DNA of 64,000 bases, from contig NZ_JADDIX010000007.1 in assembly GCF_015070855.1 (NCBI RefSeq), positions 99,734-163,733 of the forward strand, given 5' to 3'. This document shows, piece after piece, positions 15,399 through 27,299 of the stretch. Made by a program: the position numbers and the translations under genes. The stretch's first letter is position 1, and every line of letters starts with the position of its first letter. Origin of the DNA: Pseudomonas lopnurensis (lineage in GTDB: Bacteria; Pseudomonadota; Gammaproteobacteria; Pseudomonadales; Pseudomonadaceae). The notes under the pieces were generated by a model. That model searched no databases. It had not been told where the DNA came from and saw nothing but the letters and a program-made list of their open reading frames with translations.

Positions 15399-16076
15399 AT
15401 GAGCCTGACCGTTTATGGCGTGCCCCTTTCCCCCTTCGTGCGCAAGGTACGCCTGTGCCTGCTCGAGAAGGGCCTCGAATACCAGCTCGAAACCGTCATG
15501 CCGTTCACGCCACCCGAGTGGTATCTGCAACTGAACCCACTCGGCCGCATACCAGCCCTGCGGGACGGCGACTTCACCCTGGCCGACTCCAGCGTGATCT
15601 GCCAGTACCTGGAAGAAAGCTATGGCGATACGCCGATGCTGTACGGGAAAGACGCCCAGGAACGCGGACGGATCCGCTGGCTGGAGAAATACGCGGACTA
15701 CGAGCTGGCGCCGCTGACCACCTTCACCGTCTTCCGCAACCGCATACTCAAGCCCACCTCGGGCCAGCCATGCAACGAGGAAGCCGTGCGCATGGCGCTG
15801 CAGGAAAAGCTGCCGGCGCACTTCGATTACCTGGAGCGCCAGCTGGGCCAGCATGAATTCTTCGTCGGGCACGCGCTGTCCCTGGCGGACGTCGCCATCG
15901 CCAGCCAGTTGGTCAACATGGCGCATGGCGGCGAACAGCTCGACGCCCAGCGCTGGCCCGCGCTGGCAGCCCATTACCAGCGCATGACGGCACGCCCCTC
16001 GGTCGCCAGCCTGCTGCCGGGGGAACAGCGGATGACTGCCAAGCTGAAGGAAATGGGCAAGGCCGCCACTGCCTGA
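15399..16076 (+). CDS. Glutathione S-transferase family protein
   Basis: A 225-residue cytosolic GST: N-terminal thioredoxin-like domain (LTVYGVPLSPFVRKVRL; substrate loop NPLGRIPAL; glutathione-contact DSSVICQYLEE) and an all-helical C-terminal domain with the ALSLADVAIASQ motif. The ATG at 15399 is set by CGGAGAACAACA; an upstream in-frame ATG is rejected. It conjugates or exchanges glutathione on an unknown electrophile. Transcribed the same way as the preceding coiled-coil gene, 57 bp apart. Confidence 0.87.
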   Translation: MSLTVYGVPLSPFVRKVRLCLLEKGLEYQLETVMPFTPPEWYLQLNPLGRIPALRDGDFTLADSSVICQYLEESYGDTPMLYGKDAQERGRIRWLEKYADYELAPLTTFTVFRNRILKPTSGQPCNEEAVRMALQEKLPAHFDYLERQLGQHEFFVGHALSLADVAIASQLVNMAHGGEQLDAQRWPALAAHYQRMTARPSVASLLPGEQRMTAKLKEMGKAATA

Positions 16077-16221
16077 ACAATGGCGTGTCCGGCAGGCCTG
16101 GGCCTGCATCGCCGCGAGGGCGCGCCTGCAAGCGCGGTGTGCACCGGTTGGCTTTTGTGGGCTCGCCCTGGGGCCATGCTTTTTTGGCGGCCGAAGGCAT
16201 CACCCTCGACGGCCATGGCGT

Positions 16222-17112
16222 TCAGCGGCGCGCCTCGAGCAGGCGCTTGCCGACCCACTGGCGGGCATACTGGTAGGCACAGCGGCCGTTGCGATTGCCG
16301 CGGCCGGTGGCCCAGCGAATGGCGTCCTTTTCCAGTTCCTCGTCCCAGTTCCACTCCAGCCCGGCGCGCTGCGCCAGCGACGCGATCCAGTGGCGCACCA
16401 CGCTGAGGTAGTGCTGCTGGCTGAAGGGATAGAACGACAACCACAGCCCGAAACGGTCCGACAGGGCAATCTTGTCCTCCACGGCCTCGTTCGGATGCAG
16501 CTCGCCGTCGACCATCTGCCAATTCTCGTTGTCGCTCTGGCGCTCCGGCACCAAGTGCCGGCGGTTCGAGGTGGCGTACAGCAGCACGTTTTCCGGCGCA
16601 CGTTCCAGGGAGCCATCGAGCACGCTCTTGAGCACCCGGTAGTCACCCTCCCCCGCCTCGAACGACAGGTCGTCGCAGAACAGCACGAAGGCCTGCGGCA
16701 GGCCGATCAGCTGTTCGACCACCCGCGGCAGGTCGGCCAGGTGGTCGCGCTCGATCTCGATCAGCCGCAGCCCGGACGGGGCATATTCGGCCAGCAGCGC
16801 GCGAATCAGCGATGACTTGCCGGTGCCACGAGCCCCCCACAGCAAGGTGTGGTTGGCTGGCAGGCCGTCGACGAACTGGCGGGTATTGGCGGCCAGCAGG
16901 TCGCGCTGACGGTCGACGCCGATCAGGTCGTCCAGGCTCAGGTCGAGACTGACCTCCAGCGGCGACAGGTATCCCGAGCGCGCATCGCGCTGCCAGCGCG
17001 CAGCCAGGGTCCTCTCCCAAGCGATGGCCGGATGCTGCTCCGGCAGCAACGGCTCGATACGCGCCAGCAGACCCTCGGCACGCTGCAGAAAGGCTTTCAG
17101 CTCGACATCCAT
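16222..17112 (-). CDS. DUF815 AAA-type ATPase
   Basis: A 296-residue ATPase of the DUF815 family (AAA+ fold). Walker A is GARGTGKS (93-100), Walker B is VLFCDDLSFE (about 137-146), sensor region YATSNRRHL is at about 165-173. An N-terminal helical region precedes it. Biological role of the family is unsettled. The ATG at 17112 has GGAG 7 nt upstream; a longer reading upstream would run through the gpx terminator and is rejected. It converges with the GST gene. Confidence 0.85.
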   Translation of the reverse strand: MDVELKAFLQRAEGLLARIEPLLPEQHPAIAWERTLAARWQRDARSGYLSPLEVSLDLSLDDLIGVDRQRDLLAANTRQFVDGLPANHTLLWGARGTGKSSLIRALLAEYAPSGLRLIEIERDHLADLPRVVEQLIGLPQAFVLFCDDLSFEAGEGDYRVLKSVLDGSLERAPENVLLYATSNRRHLVPERQSDNENWQMVDGELHPNEAVEDKIALSDRFGLWLSFYPFSQQHYLSVVRHWIASLAQRAGLEWNWDEELEKDAIRWATGRGNRNGRCAYQYARQWVGKRLLEARR

Positions 17113-17132
17113 GAACAACTCCAGATACGAAG

Positions 17133-17154
17133 AAAAGCCCGGCAAGCGCCGGGC
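17133..17154 (-). terminator. Intrinsic terminator of the msrB-gpx operon
   Basis: On the minus strand GCCCGGC-GCTT-GCCGGGC followed by TTTTCTTC. It lies between the gpx stop codon (17221) and the start of the DUF815 gene (17112), separating two minus-strand transcription units. Confidence 0.85.
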
Positions 17155-17220
17155 GTGAATCGAGGCAAATGTAATGGGACTACCGTCCCGGGGCAACGCA
17201 ACAGGCGGGCCAGGCCGAAC

Positions 17221-17703
17221 TCATAACAGGGCTTCGATCTCGGCCGCAAGCGCCTGCGGCGCCGTGCGGGAGGAATAGCGCTTCACCGTGCGGCCCTGAT
17301 CGGCGATGAGGAACTTGGTGAAGTTCCACTTGATCGCCTTGCTGCCGAGCAATCCGGGCGCACGCTTCTTCAGCTCGACGAACAGCGGGTGCGCATCCCC
17401 GCCGTTGACCTCGACCTTGGCGAACAATGGAAAGCTGACGCCGAAGCGGCGTTCACAGAACGCGGCGATCTGCGCTTCAGTGTCCGGCTCCTGCTTGCCG
17501 AACTGGTTGCAGGGAAAACCGAGCACTGCCAGCCCACGCTCGCCATAACGTTGCCACAGTTCCTCCAGCCCCTTGTACTGAGGCGTGAAGCCACACTGGC
17601 TGGCGGTATTGACCACCAGCAGCACCGTGGCTCGGTAGTCGGCGAGGGTCTTGCGCTCGCCATCGATGGTGACGCAGGGGATATCGAAAAGCGGATCGTG
17701 CAT
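17221..17703 (-). CDS. gpx: Glutathione peroxidase-like thiol peroxidase
   Basis: A 160-residue Gpx-family peroxidase reducing hydroperoxides. The peroxidatic residue is Cys37 (NTASQCGFT), with the partner Gln and Trp of the active site in GFPCNQFGKQEP (63-73) and KWNFTKF. Cys83 (AAFCERRFG) is at the position used as resolving Cys in thioredoxin-dependent Gpx enzymes, so thioredoxin may be the real donor. No signal peptide. SD GGAG precedes the ATG. It lies 22 nt after msrB, forming an oxidative-damage operon. Confidence 0.93.
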   Translation of the reverse strand: MHDPLFDIPCVTIDGERKTLADYRATVLLVVNTASQCGFTPQYKGLEELWQRYGERGLAVLGFPCNQFGKQEPDTEAQIAAFCERRFGVSFPLFAKVEVNGGDAHPLFVELKKRAPGLLGSKAIKWNFTKFLIADQGRTVKRYSSRTAPQALAAEIEALL

Positions 17704-17725
17704 GCACGGCTCCTTGCCGCGAAGG

Positions 17726-18124
17726 TCAGGCCTCGCGCGGCACCAGATTGAGAGAGGCCGAATTGATGCAGTAGCGCAATCCGGTCGGCCGGGGACCATC
17801 GGGGAATACATGTCCCAGATGCGCATCGCAGCGCGCACACCTGATCTCGATACGGTGCATGCCATGGCTGAAATCGTCCAGGCTGGCGATCGCCGTGTCG
17901 CTGACCGGCTGGAAATAGCTGGGCCAGCCGCAGCCGGAATCGAACTTGGCGTCCGAGTCGAACAGCGGCGCATTGCAGCAGGCGCAATGGTAGATGCCCG
18001 GAGTCTTGGTGTCGTTGTACTTGCCGCTGAAGGGGCGCTCGGTGGCACCGAGCCTGCAGATCTGAAATTGCTCGTCGGACAGCTCCTCGCGCCAGACGTC
18101 GAGCGGTTTTTCCAGCTTGTCCAT
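17726..18124 (-). CDS. msrB: Peptide-methionine (R)-S-oxide reductase MsrB
   Basis: A 132-residue MsrB reducing Met-R-sulfoxide in proteins. Structural zinc is held by C47/C50 (CACC) and C96/C99 (CARC); the catalytic Cys119 is in RYCINSASL; substrate pocket HVFPDGP and CGWPSY are present. The start at 18124 has AGGAGGTGT just upstream, so an in-frame ATG 16 codons further up is rejected. First gene of the msrB-gpx operon. Confidence 0.95.
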   Translation of the reverse strand: MDKLEKPLDVWREELSDEQFQICRLGATERPFSGKYNDTKTPGIYHCACCNAPLFDSDAKFDSGCGWPSYFQPVSDTAIASLDDFSHGMHRIEIRCARCDAHLGHVFPDGPRPTGLRYCINSASLNLVPREA

Positions 18125-18220
18125 CGATACACCTCCTATCAAAAAGGCTATGTCTGCGTTAGCAGTTGCCAAGCGGTTCCGCGAAGGCTGGGCCGGGTCC
18201 AGCCCAGGTCGAACGCCGTT

Positions 18221-18238
18221 GGTGGGCTGAAGCCCACC
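18221..18238. repeat. REP-like hairpin GGTGGGCT-GA-AGCCCACC
   Basis: A perfect 8-bp stem in the 325-bp gap between the divergent msrB and alaA genes, followed by CTACGGGCC. A second imperfect stem (GGCTGGGCC...CCAGCC) lies just to its left at 18186-18205. The rest of this gap (18125-18449) shows no gene; it must hold the msrB and alaA promoters, which I cannot place with confidence. Confidence 0.6.
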
Positions 18239-18449
18239 CTACGGGCCACCCCAACACTTGACACAGACAGGGCCATCAAAAAAGGCCGATCTGTACCTTT
18301 TCCGGTGGTCGGGCCGCACGTATCATGCGTCCCTCTTCGACGCCTAGTCTGGCAGCGGGGTTTCCGACTGCCAAGGCGCCCGGGTTCATGCCAGGCGCGG
18401 CCAGCCACTTCCGGAACTGGCGCGCTTTCACTTCGGGACACTCAGGATC

Positions 18450-19661
18450 ATGCAGGTCAGTAAATCGAACAAGCTCGCCAATGTCTGCTACGACATCCGC
18501 GGGCCGGTGCTGCGGCACGCCAAACGCCTGGAAGAGGAAGGCCATCGCATCCTCAAGCTGAACATCGGCAACCCGGCACCGTTCGGTTTCGAAGCCCCGG
18601 AGGAAATCCTCCAGGACGTGATCCGCAACCTCCCGACCGCCCAGGGCTACAGCGACTCGAAAGGCCTGTTCAGCGCCCGCAAGGCGATCATGCAGTACTA
18701 CCAGCAGAAGCAGGTGGAAGGTGTCGGCATCGAGGACATCTACCTCGGCAACGGCGTGTCCGAGCTGATCGTCATGTCCATGCAGGCGTTGCTCAACAAC
18801 GGCGACGAGGTGCTGATCCCGGCGCCGGACTATCCGCTGTGGACCGCCGCGGTGAGCCTGGCCGGCGGAAAACCGGTGCACTACCTGTGCGACGAGCAGG
18901 CCAACTGGTGGCCGGACCTGGCCGACATCAAGGCCAAGATCACGCCGAACACCAAGGCGCTGGTGCTGATCAACCCGAACAACCCCACCGGCGCGGTCTA
19001 TCCGAAGGAAGTGCTGGAGGGCATGGTCGAGCTGGCGCGCCAGCACAGGCTGGTGCTGTTCTCCGACGAGATCTACGACAAGATCCTCTACGACGACGCC
19101 GTGCACGTTTCCACCGCCTCGCTGGCGCCGGACGTGCTTTGCCTGACCTTCAACGGCCTGTCCAAATCCTATCGCGTCGCCGGCTTCCGTTCCGGCTGGG
19201 TGGCGATTTCCGGTCCCAAGCAGAAGGCGCAGAGCTACATCGAAGGCCTGGACATCCTCGCCAACATGCGCCTGTGCGCCAACGTACCGGCGCAGCACGC
19301 GATCCAGACCGCGCTGGGCGGCTACCAGAGCATCAACGACCTGGTGCTGCCGCCGGGTCGCCTGCTCGAGCAGCGCAACCGCACCTGGGAGCTGCTCAAC
19401 GACATTCCCGGCATCAGCTGCGTCAAACCGATGGGCGCGCTGTATGCGTTCCCGCGGATCGATCCGAAGATCTGCCCGATCCACAACGACGAGAAATTCG
19501 TGCTCGACCTGCTGCTGGCCGAGAAACTGCTGATCGTTCAGGGCACGGCCTTCAACTGGCCCTGGCCGGATCACTTCCGCGTGGTCACCCTGCCGCGCGT
19601 CGACGACCTGGAGCAGGCCATCGGCCGCATCGGCAACTTCGTCAAGACGTACCATCAATAA
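18450..19661 (+). CDS. alaA: Alanine-forming PLP aminotransferase AlaA
   Basis: A 403-residue class I/II aminotransferase. The PLP lysine is K239 in SLSKSYRVAGFRSGW-type motif (NGLSKSYR), with NPNNPTGAVY, SDEIYDKILYD and MGALYAFP characteristic of AlaA, which makes alanine from pyruvate and glutamate. ATG at 18450 starts MQVSKSNKLANVCYDIRGP, the typical AlaA N-terminus. The next gene starts 3 nt after its stop, so they form an operon. Confidence 0.92.
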   Translation: MQVSKSNKLANVCYDIRGPVLRHAKRLEEEGHRILKLNIGNPAPFGFEAPEEILQDVIRNLPTAQGYSDSKGLFSARKAIMQYYQQKQVEGVGIEDIYLGNGVSELIVMSMQALLNNGDEVLIPAPDYPLWTAAVSLAGGKPVHYLCDEQANWWPDLADIKAKITPNTKALVLINPNNPTGAVYPKEVLEGMVELARQHRLVLFSDEIYDKILYDDAVHVSTASLAPDVLCLTFNGLSKSYRVAGFRSGWVAISGPKQKAQSYIEGLDILANMRLCANVPAQHAIQTALGGYQSINDLVLPPGRLLEQRNRTWELLNDIPGISCVKPMGALYAFPRIDPKICPIHNDEKFVLDLLLAEKLLIVQGTAFNWPWPDHFRVVTLPRVDDLEQAIGRIGNFVKTYHQ

Positions 19662-19664
19662 CCG

Positions 19665-20135
19665 ATGGATCTGCAGATCGATGATTTCTACAAGGATGCG
19701 GCGGGCGGCCTGCTGATGCTCTATCAGGCCTTCCCGCGCAAAATCGCGCTGTACGTCGAGGATCTCATCGGCCATGAGCAGCCGGACGAATTCGGCCTGC
19801 CCAGCAAGCGCCACCAGAGCTGTCTGGGCGCCCTGCTATGGCTGGCCGAGGAAGGCTATCTGCGCTTCGAAAGCACCATCCAGTTCCAGGCACTGGACCA
19901 AGCGGTACTCAGCGAAAAAGGCTTCCTGCGCCTGACCCGCGGCGTGCCCGGACATGCCACCGGCGACCAGAATCTGCCGCCCAGCGTCCGGCGCATCCAT
20001 GCCAGCCTCGCCCACCAGCTTCGCGAGGCGCTGAAGGGCGGTCACGGCGAGCACATCGCCCGACTGACCCGGCTGCTGTTCGAGAACGAGTCGGGCGCCG
20101 CCTTGCACGGCAGCCTGGCCGGACAGGCGACATAG
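19665..20135 (+). CDS. Conserved protein of unknown function, coupled to alaA
   Basis: A 156-residue soluble acidic protein with no signal peptide or transmembrane helix. The N-terminal half contains a helical winged-helix-like stretch (SCLGALLWLAEEGYLRFESTIQFQALDQAVLSEKGFLRLTRGV pattern region, about 45-90) resembling a DNA-binding or adaptor wHTH, but this is only a resemblance. It follows alaA after 3 nt and precedes htpX. I do not recognise a characterised family. Confidence 0.75.
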   Translation: MDLQIDDFYKDAAGGLLMLYQAFPRKIALYVEDLIGHEQPDEFGLPSKRHQSCLGALLWLAEEGYLRFESTIQFQALDQAVLSEKGFLRLTRGVPGHATGDQNLPPSVRRIHASLAHQLREALKGGHGEHIARLTRLLFENESGAALHGSLAGQAT

Positions 20136-20153
20136 CTTGAAATAGTCGCTCGG

Positions 20154-20182
20154 TTGAATAGCTCAAGGGCGAGCCTTATATA
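20154..20182 (+). promoter_or_regulatory. Sigma-70-type promoter of htpX
   Basis: TTGAAT (20154-20159), 17-bp spacer, TATATA (20177-20182), about 40 bp before the htpX ATG. A CTTGAAA box at 20136 resembles a sigma-32 -35 element, but no CCCCAT -10 follows at the right distance, so heat-shock control is not supported by sequence. Confidence 0.65.
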
Positions 20183-20223
20183 GCCTATCGTTCTTCAATT
20201 CCTACCCTGGAGTCTGCCGCAAC

Positions 20224-21096
20224 ATGATGCGCATTTTCTTGTTCCTGGCCACCAACCTTGCGGTACTGGTCATCGCCAGCATCACCCTCAAGCTGCTCGG
20301 GGTCGACCGCTACACCGGCCAGAATTACGGCAGCCTGCTGGTCTTCTGTGCGGTTTTCGGCTTCGCCGGCTCGCTGATTTCGCTGTTCATCTCCAAATGG
20401 ATGGCGAAGATGAGCACCCGTACCGAGATCATCAGCCAGCCACGTACCCGTCACGAACAGTGGCTGTTGCAGACCGTCGAGCAGCTATCGCGCGATGCCG
20501 GCATCAAGATGCCCGAAGTCGGCATCTTCCCCGCCTACGAAGCCAACGCCTTCGCCACCGGCTGGAACCGCAACGATGCCCTGGTCGCCGTCAGCCAGGG
20601 GCTGCTGGAACGTTTCTCGCCGGATGAAGTGAAGGCGGTCCTGGCCCACGAGATCGGCCACGTGGCCAATGGCGACATGGTCACCCTGGCGCTGATCCAG
20701 GGCGTGGTGAACACCTTCGTGATGTTCTTCGCACGAATCTTCGGCAACTTCGTCGACAAGGCGATCCTCAAGAACGAAGAAGGCCACGGCATCGGCTACT
20801 TCGTCGCGACCATCTTCGCCGAGCTGGTACTGGGCATCCTCGCCAGCATCGTCGTCATGTGGTTCTCGCGCAAACGCGAATACCGCGCCGACGAAGCCGG
20901 CGCCCAGCTGGCCGGCACCAGCGCCATGATCGGCGCCCTGCAGCGCCTGCGCGCCGAGCAGGGCCTGCCGGTGCACATGCCCGACAGCCTCAAGGCGTTC
21001 GGCATCAACGGCTCGCTGAAGCACGGCCTGGCCGGGCTGTTCATGACCCACCCGCCGCTGGAAGACCGCATCGAGGCGCTGCGCCAGCGCGGCTAA
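20224..21096 (+). CDS. htpX: Membrane-bound zinc metalloprotease HtpX
   Basis: A 290-residue M48-family inner-membrane protease that, with FtsH, degrades misfolded membrane proteins. Two N-terminal helices (about 4-22 and 37-57), zinc motif HEIGH (H142, E143, H146), two more helices around 155-215 and the third ligand region [13 protein letters not shown] at 20224 is preceded by CTGGAG. It has its own promoter and ends with an intrinsic terminator. Confidence 0.96.
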   Translation: MMRIFLFLATNLAVLVIASITLKLLGVDRYTGQNYGSLLVFCAVFGFAGSLISLFISKWMAKMSTRTEIISQPRTRHEQWLLQTVEQLSRDAGIKMPEVGIFPAYEANAFATGWNRNDALVAVSQGLLERFSPDEVKAVLAHEIGHVANGDMVTLALIQGVVNTFVMFFARIFGNFVDKAILKNEEGHGIGYFVATIFAELVLGILASIVVMWFSRKREYRADEAGAQLAGTSAMIGALQRLRAEQGLPVHMPDSLKAFGINGSLKHGLAGLFMTHPPLEDRIEALRQRG

Positions 21097-21116
21097 ACGC
21101 GATACCGACGTACCAG

Positions 21117-21138
21117 GGGCGACGCGAGTCGCCCTTTT
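21117..21138 (+). terminator. Intrinsic terminator of htpX
   Basis: GGGCGAC-GCGA-GTCGCCC followed by TTTTCG, 21 nt after the htpX stop codon: a 7-bp G+C stem with tetraloop and short U-tract. Confidence 0.85.
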
Positions 21139-21180
21139 CGTTCGTCTATGCTGTCAACTTTCCGCATACAAGGAATCGCC

Positions 21181-21825
21181 ATGCGCCGACTCATGTTCGC
21201 CTGCTGCGCCCTGCTCGCCCTCGGCGGCTGCCAGAGCGCCTATTACTCGGCGATGGAAAAAGCCGGCATCCACAAGCGCGACATTCTCGTCGACCGCGTC
21301 GAGGACGCCCGCGACGCCCAGCAGGAGGCCAAGGAGCAGTTCAAGGACGCCCTGGAGCGTTATCGCAGCGTCGTCGAGGTACGGGGCGGCGACCTGGAGA
21401 AGCGCTACGACGCGCTCAATCGCGAATACGAAGCCAGCGTGGCAAGCGCCCGCAACGTGCGGACCCGCATCGAAGCGGTGGAAGACGTCGCCGACGCCCT
21501 GCTCAAGGAATGGGAAGGCGAACTCAAGCAGTACAGCAACGCCGGCCTGAAGGCCGCCAGCGCCAAGGAACTCAGCCGCACCCGCGCCGAGTACCGTACC
21601 CTACTGCAACGCATGAAGGCCGCTGAACAGCGTATCGAGCCAGTACTCAGCGTATTGCGCGATCAGGTCCTGTTTCTCAAGCACAACCTCAACGCCCGCG
21701 CCATCGGCGCACTGCACGGTGAATACCGCTCGCTGCAGAGCAACGTCGACCAACTGGTGGCCGACATGCAGCGCGCCATCGACGAGGCGGACGCCTTCAT
21801 CCGACGCCTGCAGGCGGAAGGTTGA
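21181..21825 (+). CDS. DUF2959 lipoprotein
   Basis: A 214-residue lipoprotein: signal peptide MRRLMFACCALLALGG with lipobox LGGC (lipid Cys at about 17), then a long alpha-helical, highly charged coiled-coil body of the DUF2959 family, whose function is unknown. Residues after the lipid Cys (QSAYYS) do not contain Asp at +2, so outer-membrane sorting is expected. The ATG at 21181 fits the signal peptide and SD (AAGGAATCGCC); an upstream in-frame ATG at 21148 would lie between terminator and signal peptide. Confidence 0.85.
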   Translation: MRRLMFACCALLALGGCQSAYYSAMEKAGIHKRDILVDRVEDARDAQQEAKEQFKDALERYRSVVEVRGGDLEKRYDALNREYEASVASARNVRTRIEAVEDVADALLKEWEGELKQYSNAGLKAASAKELSRTRAEYRTLLQRMKAAEQRIEPVLSVLRDQVLFLKHNLNARAIGALHGEYRSLQSNVDQLVADMQRAIDEADAFIRRLQAEG

Positions 21826-21848
21826 TCGGTTTACCCACGTAGCACGTA

Positions 21849-21964
21849 GGGTAGGTTGGGTTGAGCGAAGCGAAGCCCAACGAGCGATACGTGAGGTCAT
21901 CGCGCGGCCTGGGCTTCGATGAGACGTTGGGCTTCGCCGCTGAGCGGCTCAACCCAACCTACCC
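21849..21964. repeat. Palindromic intergenic repeat, copy 1
   Basis: Outer arms GGGTAGGTTGGGTTGAGC (21849-21866) and its exact complement (21947-21964), with inner GCGAAGCCCAAC / GTTGGGCTTCGC arms. The whole unit can fold into a long hairpin. Copy 2 is at 37813-37914. The right arm runs into the 3' end of tpm and supplies its stop codon. Confidence 0.85.
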
Positions 21965-22614
21965 CGCCGCAGCCGGTAGAACCGCTCCTCCAGCCGCTGC
22001 AATCCCCGCTCGCGCATCTTCGGGTTGCGCTCCAGGACTTCCTTGGCCTCGAGCTGCTCCACCCGCCAGTCGAGTGCATACAGCGCCTTCACTTCGGCCT
22101 CGCCAACGGCAAAGGGCGGCCCGTCCATCTGCTGCTGATCGTAATCCAGGGTCACCAGCAGTTGCTGGCAGCCAACCGGCAGGATCGCTGACAGGTGCGC
22201 CGCATAGCGCTGGCGCATCGGCGGCGGTAGCGCGATCAAGGCGGCGCGGTCGTAGACGCCCAGGCAGGCGGCAACGTCGGCGGCGCCGAGCGCGAAGAAA
22301 TCGCCGCAACGGATTTCCAATTTGCCCGAGCGATAGACCCGGAAAGCTCCGGCCTGGGAAATCTCCGCCTCGAGCTGCTGCTCGGCGAAGAACGCTTCGA
22401 CCGCCTTCTCGCTCAACTCCACGCCCAGCACGTTGAAGCCTTGGCCTGCGAGCCAGGCGAGATCCAGGCTCTTGCCGCACAGCGGCACCAGCACCCCAGC
22501 TCCCTCCGGGAGTCCCAGCCGCGGCCAGTGACGGCGCAGCCCGGGATGGACCTGTTCGAGATGAAAACCGATTTCGTTGCGGGCCCAACGCCCCTGCCAG
22601 AAGCCTGCATCCAC
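21949..22614 (-). CDS. tpm: Thiopurine S-methyltransferase
   Basis: A 221-residue SAM-dependent methyltransferase of the TPMT family, which in pseudomonads also methylates tellurite and selenite. Typical features: [21 protein letters not shown] at the N-terminus, [20 protein letters not shown] motif and [11 protein letters not shown]. Length is normal for the bacterial group. The last three residues and the stop codon lie inside the palindromic repeat at 21849-21964, so the C-terminus has been shaped by that element. It is the last minus-strand gene before the plus-strand htpX block. Confidence 0.92.
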   Translation of the reverse strand: MDAGFWQGRWARNEIGFHLEQVHPGLRRHWPRLGLPEGAGVLVPLCGKSLDLAWLAGQGFNVLGVELSEKAVEAFFAEQQLEAEISQAGAFRVYRSGKLEIRCGDFFALGAADVAACLGVYDRAALIALPPPMRQRYAAHLSAILPVGCQQLLVTLDYDQQQMDGPPFAVGEAEVKALYALDWRVEQLEAKEVLERNPKMRERGLQRLEERFYRLRRGRLG

Positions 22615-22676
22615 TTTGGATTCTCCATCGCCGTGATGGCGGCAGCTTAGCAGAGCATCGCCTCATCCAGACACGC

Positions 22677-24074
<1,398 letters not shown>

Positions 24075-24079
24075 ACGGG

Positions 24080-25267
24080 TCACTCCGGCTTCCGCTCGAC
24101 GGCGATCAGTGGCAGCGTCAGCAAGGCACAGGTTCCGCGCCCCGGACGCGAGCGCAACTGCAATTCGCCCCGATGGGCCCTTGCGACCGCCTTGACCACC
24201 GCCAGCCCGAGCCCGGTGCCGGTGGTCTTGGTGGTGAAGAACGGCTCGCCGAGACGCGCCAGCGTGGCGCCATCGATGCCGTGGCCGTTGTCGCTGACGC
24301 ACAGCCGCAGCATGGAACCGCGGCGATAGGCATGGACCTTCATGCGCAGCTCGCTGCCAGCGGCCTGCAGCGCGTTTTCGACCAGATTCAGCAGAGCACC
24401 GACCAGCGTGTCACGATTGCAGAGCAGCTCGGTGCCATGTACGTCGCACTGCCAGCGCAACCCCACGCCTCGCAACCGTGGCTCTGCCGCGGCCCGCAGC
24501 GCCGTCAGCAGCGCCGATGGGCTCACGCGATCGTCCAGCGGCAGGTCGCCGCGGGCGAAGATCAGCATGTCGCGCACCTGGTGCTCCAGCTCGTGCAGGC
24601 GATCCTTCAGCCGGCCGGCGAAGCGTTGCTGCTGCTCGCCGCTGAGACCGCCCTCCTCCAGGTGACTGGCATAGAGCAGCGCGGTCGATAGTGGCGTGCG
24701 GATCTGGTGGGCAAGGGAAGCCACCATGCGCCCGAGCGAGGACAAGCGCTCGTGGCGCGCCAACTGGTCCTGCAAACGCCGTGTTTCGGTGAGGTCGGTC
24801 AGCAGTACCAGTTGGCCGGGCTCGCCGCTGAGCGAGCGCGTGGCGATCGACAGGCGGCGGCCGTTGCGCAACGAGATTTCGTGACCGTCGTCCTTGCGCG
24901 GCGCGAAGCTGCGGGCGATGACGTCACGCCACAGCGCACCCTCCAGAGGCTCGCCGAGCAGCTCCAGCGCCACCGGATTGGCCTCGCGCACCACCCCATG
25001 CCCGTCGATCACGATGACCCCTCCCGGTAGCAGGTCCAGCACGTTCTGCAAGCGTAGAGCCAGCCTCTCCTTTTCCTCGAGTTCCCGCCGGCGCTGCGCG
25101 CTGGCCTCGGCGAGCTGCCCCTTGAGTTCGACGACACGCGCCTGCAGAAGCCCCTGGGACTCGCCCAGTTGCCCGGACATCTGGCGAAACAGCTCGAGGG
25201 ACTGGGTCAGCTCGTGCGCGCGGGCTAGCTCGAGCGGGTCTGCGGATCGGCTGGTGACGGAATTCAC
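24080..25267 (-). CDS. fleS: FleS, cytoplasmic flagellar sensor kinase
   Basis: A histidine kinase of about 395 residues with no transmembrane segment: a coiled-coil N-terminus, a PAS domain (about 70-165), the HisKA helix with phospho-His in SLAHQIRTPL (H187) and an HATPase domain with NALQAAG, DNGHGI and GTGLGLAVV. The start is uncertain: a GTG at 25267 and a TTG at 25288 are in frame. I prefer GTG because the sigma-54 promoter predicts a transcript start near 25301, leaving too little leader for the TTG. It is co-transcribed with fleR. Confidence 0.92.
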   Translation of the reverse strand: MNSVTSRSADPLELARAHELTQSLELFRQMSGQLGESQGLLQARVVELKGQLAEASAQRRRELEEKERLALRLQNVLDLLPGGVIVIDGHGVVREANPVALELLGEPLEGALWRDVIARSFAPRKDDGHEISLRNGRRLSIATRSLSGEPGQLVLLTDLTETRRLQDQLARHERLSSLGRMVASLAHQIRTPLSTALLYASHLEEGGLSGEQQQRFAGRLKDRLHELEHQVRDMLIFARGDLPLDDRVSPSALLTALRAAAEPRLRGVGLRWQCDVHGTELLCNRDTLVGALLNLVENALQAAGSELRMKVHAYRRGSMLRLCVSDNGHGIDGATLARLGEPFFTTKTTGTGLGLAVVKAVARAHRGELQLRSRPGRGTCALLTLPLIAVERKPE

Positions 25268-25312
25268 TGTCTCACTCGCGCCTGTCAAAAGATGGTCGGT
25301 CGAGTGAGCGGA

Positions 25313-25327
25313 GCAATCTTCGTGCCG
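25313..25327 (-). promoter_or_regulatory. Sigma-54 promoter of fleSR
   Basis: On the minus strand GGCACG-AAGA-TTGCT: consensus -24 GG and -12 GC with the exact 10-bp spacing and 10 of 11 conserved positions. It lies about 40 bp before fleS. FleQ, encoded just upstream, is the known activator of fleSR. Confidence 0.88.
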
Positions 25328-25447
25328 CCGACAAGGGAGATGAAACCGGGCGGAAGCCGGCGCGACCCACCGCGGTAATCGGAACGGAAAGCTGATATCA
25401 AAGCGAGGCCACCATCGCGGCGGCCCGCTGCGAATTCACTGCGAGCG

Positions 25448-26917
<1,470 letters not shown>

Positions 26918-27299
26918 CTTGTTTATAGGGCTCTAAAAGGCTGAAAAGAAAGCCTGCGCTCGCATCCATGGAAGAAAGGCGATCACACCAACGGCAGATG
27001 GCGACTAGGTTAATGAAAAAACGAACTGAGTCAAATTTATGGCGTGAATCAATAACCAACGAACAAGCAAAAAAACAGCGTTTTGCAGCAAGGGCCGCCT
27101 AATCGCTGCTACGCATGTAAAGTCGACGCTGCAGCGCTATGGAGACTAACGCGCCCAGCTTGGTGGCTCAATAATGCCATAGATTTTGAAATGATTTAAC
27201 GCCGAATCACCGCCGACCCGATCCAGGAGCGGTAACGATGGACACCGAGAGGGAGAGGAAGCAGTGGCCGACGGCCTGGGCGCCGCGCAGCGGCAGGGC
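26918..27299. other. fleQ upstream region
   Basis: 382 bp without a credible gene. It contains an AT-rich stretch (about 27000-27080), unusual for this genome, which should hold the fleQ promoter on the minus strand; TTGACT and TTGATT hexamers occur there but no convincing -10 partner. No sigma-54 or FliA site is visible, consistent with fleQ being class I. Confidence 0.5.

Noticed and set aside
18276-19814. Minus-strand open frame of 512 codons opposite alaA
   Set aside because: Antisense to alaA, whose PLP motif and reading are certain.
20136-20160. Sigma-32 heat-shock promoter for htpX
   Set aside because: A CTTGAAA box is present but no CCCCAT-type -10 at 13-15 bp; a sigma-70 promoter fits better.
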